Assembly (NCBI GenBank): GCA_943704415.1
Contig: CALSCO010000271.1
Location: 1-30,333 of the forward strand
Length of the DNA: 30,333 nt
Direction: 5' to 3'
Origin: Parvularia atlantis
Taxonomy: Eukaryota; Opisthokonta; Rotosphaerida
The translations under genes and the position numbers were made by a program. Positions 1 through 12,194 of the stretch are shown here, one piece after another (the first letter of the stretch is position 1; every line of letters starts with the position of its first letter). A model generated the notes under the pieces. The model was given only the letters and a program-made list of their open reading frames with translations. It was not told where the DNA came from and did not search any database.

Positions 1-64
<64 letters not shown>
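1..64. repeat. (GA)n microsatellite inside an intron
   Basis: A nearly pure GA dinucleotide run with one interruption near position 14. Read on the minus strand it is a (TC)n tract that begins directly after a GTGCGT splice donor (minus strand, starting at 69) of the neighbouring minus-strand gene. It therefore most likely lies in an intron of that gene and continues out of the window. Confidence 0.9.
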
Positions 65-65
<1 letters not shown>

Positions 66-69
66 GCAC

Positions 70-348
70 AGCCTCCGTGCTGCCCGCGCCGAGCACGCTG
101 AAGACCACGTCCAGGCGGTCGTCCACGCCCACGGCTGGCACGCTCGCGAGCGCGGTCGGGTACTTGACGCTGCGTGCGCGAGCGCGCATCAGCCTGCGCA
201 CCCAGGGGCCGCCGCGCCACCTGTTGAGCACGGGCGAGCCGGCCGTTGGCGACACGTCGAGCGACACGCCGCCGAGCTCGAGCGCCGCCGCGCGCGCCTG
301 CGCCGCGAGCACGGCGACCAAGGCGAGAGAAGCCAGCACCCAACGCAT
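70..348 (-). CDS. Probable ribophorin II / Swp1 (oligosaccharyltransferase subunit), 5' part only
   Basis: This is the first 76 codons of a secretory-pathway protein cut off by the window edge. Exons are complement(70..169, 221..348). The 51-nt intron has an unusual GTGGCG donor. The protein opens with a clear signal peptide (MRWVLASLALVAVLAAQARA). A short segment follows whose pattern (KYPTALASVPAVGVDDRLDV, then VFSVLG) resembles the opening of the luminal beta-sandwich domain of ribophorin II/Swp1, which sits in the ER oligosaccharyltransferase complex. The next donor (GTGCGT at 69) leads into the (TC)n tract. The start lies 74 bp downstream of the CKS stop on the same strand, and CAG immediately precedes the ATG. 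The signal peptide is seen directly. The family is an inference from a short match and could be another secreted protein. Confidence 0.45.
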
Positions 349-422
349 CTGCTGGTCAAGTGACAAGTGTTCTTTGTACGTAGGCAACGCCACAGTCGCA
401 CACCGCGGGGGCTCGCGCTCAC

Positions 423-985
423 TCACATCGCCATGGCCGGGTACTGTGCGCCGCGCACCTGCGGCCCCGACTCAGCACTGCGCGACGAGCCAGGGGGGTG
501 GCGCGGGCACGCGCGGCGCACCGTGGCCCGGTTGGCGGCCGAGTTCTCCTTGTTGCTCAGCAGCGTCGACGCACCCGCCGGCCGTGGCTTGTTGCCGTAC
601 TTGGCGAGGTAGTCCAGCTCGCGCCGGAACAGGAGGATGTGCGGCTCTGCGGGCCCGCCCGCGTCAGCGCAGGCGCGCGAGGCGACGCGACCGTCCGCAC
701 CTGGTGGGTGGATCATGTAGTGCTCCCAGCCGGGCGACTGGCGCACACCCAGCGCGCGCCACTCGTCCTCACTCAGAAGCCTACTCTCGCGCGGCAGCTT
801 GGCGACCATGTGCTTGGGCAGCATGACGTGCCTGGGCGGCGCGCGGCGGGGTCAGGCCTTGCGCCCGCACGTGGGCAGCCGGCGCGCCCGCACCGGTACT
901 CAAACTCGCTGTCTGCGTACTTGTTCGAGTACATGGGCTCCTCGTCCTTTGGGTCCTTCGGAACGTCGGCGTGCATGGCGTCCAT
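423..985 (-). CDS. CKS1: Cyclin-dependent kinase regulatory subunit (CKS1/Suc1 family)
   Basis: Small CDK-binding protein that docks phosphorylated substrates on CDK-cyclin complexes. Exons complement(423..646, 701..831, 894..985) encode 148 residues; the two introns are 54 and 62 nt. The family signature is nearly complete: [19 protein letters not shown], then [31 protein letters not shown]. The HxPEPH beta-hinge and the phosphate-binding Arg/Trp/Arg positions are present. Introns split EYR|HV and HPP|EPH, and the family alignment fixes both junctions. The start at 985 is chosen because an in-frame ATG nine residues before YSNKY gives a shorter alternative and nothing upstream is conserved. 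The C-terminus runs about 65 residues past the usual end as a low-complexity tail; a further intron there cannot be excluded. Divergent from NXF1 with 286 bp between starts. Confidence 0.93.
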
Positions 986-1271
986 CTGTGTCTGCACGCG
1001 CGGGCCAGGCAGGAAAAGCGAGGGGAAAAAATGGGGAGGGGAGGGCGATGGCCAGTTAAGCGGCCGCGTGTACAGCGCCCGGCCCACACGGGGCACACGC
1101 GCACCTCGAACGGTGGGCAGGGTGGGGTTGGGCTAGGGCAGCGGGCGCGGGAGGGCGGTGCGGCGACAGAACCGTTTGAAAGTGTGAGACCGTTACGAAC
1201 GTCGGCGCGGCTGACCATGCGGGCTGACCATTACCGCGGCCCTGCTGCGCACTTTGCAGGCCCAGCCAGCC

Positions 1272-4176
1272 ATGTCGCGTCCGCAGCGCTCGTTCAGCGG
1301 GACGGCAAAGCTCGCGCGCGACAAGAGCAACCGCCGGCGCGAGGAGCTGAGGTGCGTCGCGCGTGCGCACGAGGGCTGCAGCATGACACCCCCCCCCCCC
1401 CCCCCGCTGGTGCAGCAACCTCGGCCCCGCCGCGCGCAACGTCCGCGGCCGGCAGGGCGCCAGCGACCACATGGACGGCACCGCGGGCCGCCTCTCGTGC
1501 GTCGCGCGCGTCCGGTGCGGCGCGGCGCGGCGACGTGCTCACGGCCGGCGTGTGCGGCGGCAGCGGGCGCCTGGGGCCGTTCAACCAGCAGCGCGGCGGC
1601 GGCTCGGCGAGAGGCGGCGGCGGCGGCGGCGGCGGCAGCGGCAGCAGCAGCGGCGGCGGCGGCGGCGCAAGTTGGGGCGGTCGCGGCGGCGCAGGCGTTG
1701 GCGGCCGGCCTGCGGGGCGCGCGCAGCTGTGTGTGGCGCGTGGGGTGCACGTGACCTTGACCGCTGCTGAGGCCCGGAGGCGCAGCACGACTGTGCGCGT
1801 CGAGGGCTTCTCGGGCGGCGTCAACCGCGACAGCTTTGTCGACTTTGTCAAGCGGCACGTCCGCAAGAAGTTCCACATCAGCAAGGTGCGCCCTCACCGC
1901 GTCGAGCCGCGCCGGGCCGACACGCGCCGGGCCGACACGCGCCGCGGCAGTTCCTCGTCGACGGCAACAGCGTGTACATGACCATGGCCACACACGGCGA
2001 GGCACTGGCGGTCGCGCAGCTGCGCCAGCAGGCGTACAACAAGGACACGGTGCGGACGGGCACACTCACCGTGCACCGCTCACGCTCACGCACGCGCACA
2101 CGCACACGCAGATCATCTTCAGCCTGAGCCCGCACGCCGGCGCGCTCAAGTGGTCCGACGAGACCAAGGTGCACAGCGTCGCTGCTGCGCACCTGGCGCT
2201 GACGGCGTCGCAGCGCAACATGCACGCGGTCATCATGCGCAACTACCAGCCGGCGTCGCAGGACCTGGACCTCTCGCGGTGCGCGCGCGGGCCCGTGCGT
2301 CGCGGCACGGCTGCTGATCGCGGCGCAGGTTCAAGTCGCTCATGCACGAGGCCAACGTGCACGTTACGGTCAACTTCAAGAACTCGGCCTTCGTGGCCGC
2401 GCTGCTCAAGGTCGTGCAAGAGATCCTGCCCGAGGTCTGTCGCCGTGCCGGCCGCACAGCGCGCTGCGAGGCTAAGCGAGCCGCGCGCGACCAGCTGGCA
2501 GGTCTGCGGCTGTGCCAGAACGAGATTCAGCACCTGAGCGCGTTCAGCCAGCTGCACTTGGTGCTGCCCAGGCTGACCAGGCTTGATCTGTCGAGCAACG
2601 AGGTGCAGCCGGCCGGCGCGGTGGCCCTCTGGCGCCACGCTCAGCACGCCGTGCGCGGTGCGCCAGATCGGTTCGGCGCAGCAACTCGACAACCTGCGCA
2701 ACCTCAAGACGCTGCAGCAGCTCTTTGTGCTCGACAACCCGTTTGTGCGCAACGGCGACACTGTGACGCTGAAGAGGTGCGCGTGTGCACCCCCGCGCCT
2801 GCCTCTGTCTCACACGCGCGCGCGCACGGCAGCGAGATCGCGCGCAAGTTCCCTTCGCTGCAGGCGCTCAACGGCGAGGCCGTCAACACGATGCAGTTTG
2901 CCCTGCCCGTGGTGCGGGGCCTCGCACCTGGCCGACACTGCCAGCCGCTGACCTCGTGCGCGCGCGCGCACGCCAAACCAGGCCGCCAGCGAGGGGCCGC
3001 TCCTGCCGCCCGAGCAGGGGGACTTTGTGGACCAGGACGAGACGCGCAGCGTCGTCGCCGTGTTCCTGCAGATGTGCGGCTCGTCGCTTTGTGTGCTCGT
3101 TGCGGGCGCGGCTGAGCTGTTGCGCGCAGGTACTTTGCGCGTTTCGACGAGCTCGACGGCAACGGCCGCGACCAACTCTTGCACGCCTACGCGGACAACG
3201 CGTGCTTTTCGGTCGTGACGGCGCGGACGCCGGCACGGCACGGCACGCGCGACCAGCCGAACCCAGAGTACCAGCGGCAGAGCCGCAACCTCAAGCTGGA
3301 GAACATGGTCAACGAGGGCAAGGAGTGGGGTGCGTAGCGTCGCGGGCCGCGCCTTTGTCGCGCTTACACATTGCCCACCAGAGCGCCGCCTGCGCCTGCT
3401 GCAACGCAGCCCGGCCAACATCGTCACGTTCCTGCGCTCGCTGCCAGGGTCGCGACACCACCTCAACGCGGTCCGGTGCGCCGCCGTCTGCGCCGCGCGG
3501 CACTGCACCGCTCACGTCTCTCGCACCCGTCTCCCAGCGTCGACATGTGGCAGCACCCCGAGAGCACGCCGCCGCTGCTGTTCATCTTTTTGCACGGTGA
3601 CTACACCGAGAGTGCGTGCGCCATGCTGTCTTGTCTCGTTCGTGCTGACCGCTCGCCTGCGCAGTGAAATCGACGCGTAGCGGTCCGATCAAGCGCTCGT
3701 TCGACCGCACGTTTGTGCTCAAGGTCTCGCCGCCGGACTCTGCGTGCGTCATACACGCGCACGGTCGCACAACGGGCCCGCGGCTGATCCCGCCACGCAG
3801 CGCCGCCCGCGCCGGCTGGCCTGTGCAGATCACCAACGATGCGCTCGTCGTGCGCTCGTACTCGGGACGGTTCGAGCCGCCCGCGGCTAGCAGCAGCGCG
3901 AGCACGGGGGCAACGATCGCCGCTGTCCCGGTCGGCACCCTCCCGATGCCGGCGAGCGACGTGCCGGTGCGTTTGTGCTGGCCGCTAGCAGGTGGAATGA
4001 ACCGCGCACGCGCGCAGCCCCTGCTCGTGCAGCAGCTCATGCAGGCCACGGGCATGAATCAGGTGTACGCGGCGCAGTGCCTGCGGGAGACCGGCCTCGA
4101 CTACAACAAGGCCATCAGCGCGTTCCAGACGCTGCACGCTACCGGCCAGCTGCCTGCCGAGGCGTTCATGCAGTGA
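1272..4176 (+). CDS. NXF1: Nuclear RNA export factor (NXF1/TAP/Mex67)
   Basis: General mRNA export receptor that carries mRNPs through nuclear pores, normally with NXT1/p15. Exons: 1272..1351, 1416..1496, 1564..1885, 1951..2049, 2112..2278, 2329..2602, 2667..2776, 2833..2911, 2982..3073, 3130..3329, 3382..3475, 3538..3611, 3665..3743, 3801..3966, 4018..4176 (691 aa). Domains in order: basic N-terminus and a Gly/Ser-rich RGG-like stretch (about 60-110), RRM-like fold (about 130-235), leucine-rich repeats (about 280-400, e.g. LRLCQNEIQHL, LTRLDLSSNE, FPSLQALNG), NTF2-like domain (about 430-600, e.g. YFARFDELDG, RLRLLQRSPANIVTFLRSLP), and a C-terminal TAP-C/UBA domain (640-691, ATGMNQVYAAQCLRETGLDY) that binds FG nucleoporins. 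A 42-nt in-frame stretch at 2436-2477 could be one more intron. Intron 1 contains a run of 17 C. Confidence 0.96.
1389..1405 (+). repeat. Poly-C tract (17 C) in NXF1 intron 1
   Basis: Pure C run between a TGAC branch-like motif and the CAG acceptor at 1415. It sits where a pyrimidine tract would be expected, and it parallels the 33-nt tract in a myosin intron. Confidence 0.85.
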
Positions 4177-4257
4177 GCAAAAAAAAAAAGTGCGCCTGTG
4201 CTGATGAGAGTCTCGTTGCCCCAGCGTGCAGCAATGGTGTACAGCAAAAAACCGGGG

Positions 4258-6385
4258 TCAAACCACCTCGCCGTCCTCGACCTCCAAGACCCGGCGCGGG
4301 TCGTCGAGCCGCGGGCGCTTGACGTGGTCTCGCCCGAGCGCCGGCGGGCTGTTTGGGGGCGAGTGCGGCCGCGGCGGCGGCGGCGCGGACGGTGGCGACT
4401 GCGGCCGCGCCGGAGCTGGCGCCGCGGGTGCGCGCTGTGGCAGCGGCGGCGGAGCGGCCGGCGTTGTCGCGTGCGCGGGCGGCGGTGGTGGTGGCGGCGG
4501 CGGCGACTGGCGTGGCGGTGGCGGTGGCGGTGGCGGAGGCGGAGGCGGCGGTGGTGCCAGGGGCAATGGCGGTGGCGGTGGCAGGGCGCTAGGCCGATCT
4601 GACGGTGTGCGCGCGAGAGCATGAACGCCCCGTCACCCGCAACGCCGTGCGGCGCACCGAGGTCGGCTATGGACGGCAGCGGCGGCGGCGCCGGGAGCGA
4701 CGGTGGAGGGGGCGGCTGTGCGGTCGGCGTGCGTGACCCGCGCATCTGGGGCGCGTGCATGCTCAGTCAGGCGGGCAAGGCGCGTGCGCGCGTGAGAGGC
4801 GCCGTGCCTTGTCCGAGTACTCACGCCGCGAGATCTTGCGCTGCTGCTCGGGCACGGGTGTCCCCGGCGTGCGCGCCGCGGCCTTTTGCTGGTTGGCGAG
4901 GTCCATCTCGACCTTGAGGTAGCTGGCGATCGTGTCGCGCACTGCGGGTGAGCACGCACTGGGCTCAGCTGCGTGCGCGCCACGAAGCGGCCACGACGTG
5001 CCCTCCTGCTGCTGCGGCGTGACGGGCGGCCGCTTGTAAAAGTAGTCAAGGTCCTCGGCCGCGGCGCTGATGTACATCGCGGCGTCTGCAAGCACCAACC
5101 CGACAAAGCGCAGCGACAGCGGCGTGCGGTGGCTGAAGCGCGCGTGCGCGTGCGACGGTAAGATTGATGGCACCGCAGCGCCACATGCCGCACGCACAGG
5201 TCGTTCAGCGTGCCAAAGGCCAGCGTGAAGAAGGGCTCTTATGCGACGTCACGGACGCCGCATGCACACACGCGCACGAAGCCGCGGCGGTCAGCGCGCC
5301 GTCGCAAGCGAGTGCACGGGTGCTCTTACTCGAGCGTGCGTGTTCGCGCTCAAACTCCTCCGCGGTCATCTGGTCCCGCCGTTTCTCTGTGCGCGTACGC
5401 GTCAGGGGGTCGTGCGGCAGGCTGGACGCGGGCGGCCTCACCTAGCGCGCGGTTGTATGCGTGCAGCTGCGACATGATCGTGTTGTAGCCGGTGTCGATG
5501 TTGACGTCGTAGCACAGCAAGCAGAGCACCTCGAGCTCGCGCTTCACGATCGTCTTTTTAATGAGCTGGTAGTCCTGAGCACGTCACGTGGCGGGCGGAC
5601 GGCGCGCTCAGCCGCGTTTACGCGCGCGCTCGAGGCCCGTGCATGCCTCCGTCTTCATAAACACGTTGATAGTCTCGCGCGACATCTGGTTGCCGCGGAT
5701 CTCCCAAAAATTGCTCAGCTGAGGTTCGCGTCAGCCGTGCGCATCGCTTGGCCTCCACCCGTCCCGCACCTCCTCAAAGTCGCGGTGGAACAGCGCCGAG
5801 CGCAGGTTGCGGTAGTAGTGGTAGTGCGCGATCACGTCGTAGATTTCGCGCCGCGTCTCGCACACCTTGGCCGCAACAAAGTACGCCGTCACGGCAATTT
5901 CCTGCCGCCGCGCGCGCCGTCGGCAACAGGTGCGCTCGCCCCGCACCCGCCCCGCGCACCCGGTAGTCGTAGTCGACGAACGACTTGCGCTGGAAGAAGC
6001 GCTGGAAGAACACGAGCGCGGTCTGGTTCGTCTTGGCCGGGCTGGCTCGCCGCGCGCTCAGCCGCCTGCGTGCGCGCGCGCACACGCTCCCAGACGCACG
6101 TCTCCAGGTCCCGCCCGAGCGCGCCGATGAACGCGCAGCCGTTGATGCGCGTCTCGCGGATCTGTGCCTGGGTCATCGCCTTGGATGACGGGCAGTTTGC
6201 CACCTCCTGCGCGCGCGCACGTGCGAGCCACGGGTGAGCGCGCCGCCACGCCACGCTGCACTGCACGCGGGCGGCGCAGCGAAGCGCACCTCCTCCGTGA
6301 ACAGCCACTGCTTCACGGACGGGTTGGGCGGGGCCGGCGCGCCGCCCGTCCGCGGCGATGCGCCGTGAAGAGGCGTCTCGGCCAT
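4258..6385 (-). CDS. Cyclin of the T/K/L (transcriptional CDK) type with polyproline tail
   Basis: Probable regulatory partner of a CDK9/CDK12-like kinase that phosphorylates RNA polymerase II. Exons complement(4258..4598, 4658..4745, 4808..4941, 4984..5132, 5198..5237, 5330..5386, 5442..5574, 5647..5718, 5770..5901, 5960..6041, 6100..6206, 6290..6385); 476 aa. The first cyclin box opens with KQWLFTEE (like WxFTxEE of cyclins T/K/L), then FIGALGRDLE, TALVFFQRFFQR, and IAVTAYFVAAKVCETRREIYDVI (read across 5901-5850). LEVLCLLCYDVNIDT links to the second box (TPLSLRFVGLVLADAAMYIS). The C-terminus is nearly all proline (exon 4258-4598), ending in a basic-acidic stretch KRPRLDD. Two introns (5575-5646 and 4746-4807) have GC donors. 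The cyclin fold is secure; T versus K versus L is not. Confidence 0.82.
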
Positions 6386-6416
6386 GCTGGGAATTCGCGC
6401 GCTACACCCAGCCACG

Positions 6417-7709
6417 ATGCGCGCGGCTGTTGTCGTTGTCGCCGTGCTGCTCGCCGCGGCCCTCGCGGCCGTCGCGGCGGCGCAGGAGGCGCGCTTCCTC
6501 GCGCAGGCGCGACAAAAGCACACGGGCAAGCACGGCGCGGCGCAGCGCAAGGACCATGCTGGCGGCCCCCGCGGCAAGCACAGCGCCGGACCACCGGGCG
6601 GCGCCAGCGCATGGGACACGCCCGCGCCCGTCACGGAGCTGTTCCGCGGCCCGCCCACGGCCGGCGTCGTCGAGGTCCCGGCCGGCTCGCCGCCGACACA
6701 TCGTGTGCGTGCAGTGCGTGCGCACATGTGCATGCGGGGTTGGGCTCAGTTGTGCGCACCAGAACTGCGTCGTCGCCAGCACGGGCACGCTCGTCAGCGG
6801 CTTCCTGCTCACGGCCGGCGAGACGCACTACTGCTGCACGGCGGAAGGTGCGAGCGGGCCCGCGTCATCGGCCACGAAAAGGCTGACGCGCCGCGGCGGC
6901 GCAGGCGTGCTCAAGGGCAAGAGCTGCGAGGTCACCTACGACGGCACGTGCGCGGCGTACGTGCTGCACAGGAGCCCGGCCGACTACGTCGCGGCCAAGG
7001 ACGGTGCGTGTGCGCACGGCTTACGCGATTGAATCGCCTCACGCTGCGCGAGTCAGGAACGGCGTGCTTCACGAGCTGCTACGGGCTCGCTGCCGCGGCC
7101 GGCGCGGCGCCGGCGGACGTGGCCGAGGCGGACAAGTTCACGGGCACGCTCATCCACACGCAAAACATCCCGTTCACGTCGGCGTCGGCCACGGAGGCAC
7201 GCGCGCACGCACACAGGGGAACGCACGGCTGATCAGCGCGTTCGCAGGAGGTGCTGCTTGACGGCGCGGGCATGAGCAGGCACATGTACCGCACGGCGTA
7301 CCGCGTGCGCGCCAACACGGCCAACGTGCAACTGCTCGAGGAGGCCGTGCGGCACACGCTGGACGATGCGAGGCTGAGCAAGTGCGTGCACACGTGGTCC
7401 TCGCGCGCTCGCGTGCGAGTTACCCCGCGCCCGCGCAGGCGCAAGGAGCAGCTGAGCGAGGTCGCGTGCGCATTCAAGGGCGAGCTCGTGGCCACGCCGA
7501 CAGGCGCCGGCGCGGCGTCGCAGCACGCGATGCCGCAGCGCATCGGCCTGACGCAGCGCACGTGCAAGGTCGAGATGTGCGCCGGCCGCACGCGCTTCTT
7601 CAGCTTCGGCGTGTACTACGACGACGCGAGCGGGCAGTGCTTCGGCGCGTGCTTCACCAAGACGGCGACGCGCAAAGCCGCGCCGTCGTCAGGCGCGATG
7701 GTCGTGTGA
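6417..7709 (+). CDS. Secreted cysteine-rich protein of unknown family
   Basis: I do not recognise a family. Exons 6417..6704, 6763..6847, 6905..7003, 7057..7196, 7248..7381, 7439..7709 give 338 aa and close in frame. The start at 6417 is supported by a strong signal peptide (MRAAVVVVAVLLAAALAAVA, ending near AAAQEA). It is followed by a His/Lys/Gly-rich linker (about 25-70) and about 12 cysteines. Two segments look like copies of each other: CEVTYDGTC...ADYVAAKDGTACFTSC and CKVEMC...VYYDDASGQCFGACF, suggesting an internal duplication of a disulfide-bonded module. There is no membrane segment after the signal peptide. The intron at 7197-7247 is GC-AG (GAG|GCACGC). The start codon lies 31 bp from the divergent cyclin start. 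Likely extracellular, cell-surface or luminal. Confidence 0.75.
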
Positions 7710-8286
7710 CGTTGTGACGTTTCGTGGGAAAATATCCTGATCTGAGGGGTGGCGATGCCCAGATTTTCCCATGGTATGCCCCTGCCAACATGCTGATGAG
7801 CGGGCCAATGGGCGTGCGCGGCCGGAAAGAACGTTCGCACACACGTCCAGTCATGCAACTATTTTCCTCGCTTGCCAAAGGACGTTTCAAGGCTGCGACG
7901 CGGCCGAAACGTCCCCGTGCGCCGCGTTTCAGGCCGGGGCCCTGCACACGTTTCGGGTTGCCTGGACCAGCAACGGCCGTTGCTGGTGCGACGGCGGCGG
8001 CGCAGGCGCAGGCGCGGGCCGAAGCCCCTTGTGACCCAATTTGCGTCGCCCCGCGTTCCGCACGTGCTGCTGCGGCGTGTGCTGCTGTGGCGCCGCGCCG
8101 CGCGGGCCGGTGGTGGCGGGTGCGGCGCGCGGGCTGTTCGGGAGGGCATTTAAACGCCGGGAATTGTTGTCAAAGTCGCCGGGCCGGCCGCCGCGCGCGC
8201 CGCAGAGGAGCTGAGCCGCCGACGACCCGCAGATAGATTCAGCCGCAGCCTCGCCACCCGCGAGAGGCCCGCCGCAGTCCGCCGCC
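7710..8286. other. 577-bp intergenic region upstream of the KIN1-like kinase
   Basis: It follows the secreted-protein stop and precedes the kinase start on the same strand. The left part (about 7710-7890) is visibly less GC-rich than the surroundings. It has TGACGT twice within 14 bp at the stop codon and an inverted repeat at 7725-7771. The right part is GC-rich and probably holds the kinase promoter and 5' UTR. I see no convincing gene or RNA in it. Confidence 0.6.
7725..7771. repeat. Inverted repeat, 9-bp arms
   Basis: TGGGAAAAT (7725-7733) and ATTTTCCCA (7763-7771) are perfect reverse complements with 29 bp between them, 16 bp past the stop of the secreted-protein gene. It could be an RNA hairpin in a 3' UTR, a palindromic protein-binding site or an old insertion scar. 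Confidence 0.6.
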
Positions 8287-12127
<3,841 letters not shown>

Positions 12128-12194
12128 CGGGCCCGCGTACAGCCACCGCCGCCGCCGCCAGGTCTAGACTTTACACACATTTTTGACTACTTTT

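Noticed and set aside
2436-2477. A possible extra NXF1 intron starting GTCTGT
   Set aside because: Both retention and removal keep the frame, and the candidate lacks the CTGAC-type branch and CAG end seen elsewhere, so it was left as coding with a note.
4484-4590. A GGC/GGT-rich stretch as a possible non-coding repeat element
   Set aside because: On the minus strand it reads as the uninterrupted polyproline tail of the cyclin, in frame with the stop at 4258.
7724-8236. Open frame of about 170 codons between the secreted-protein and kinase genes
   Set aside because: No recognisable domain, no splice pattern or neighbour supporting it, and overlapping frames of similar length on both strands.
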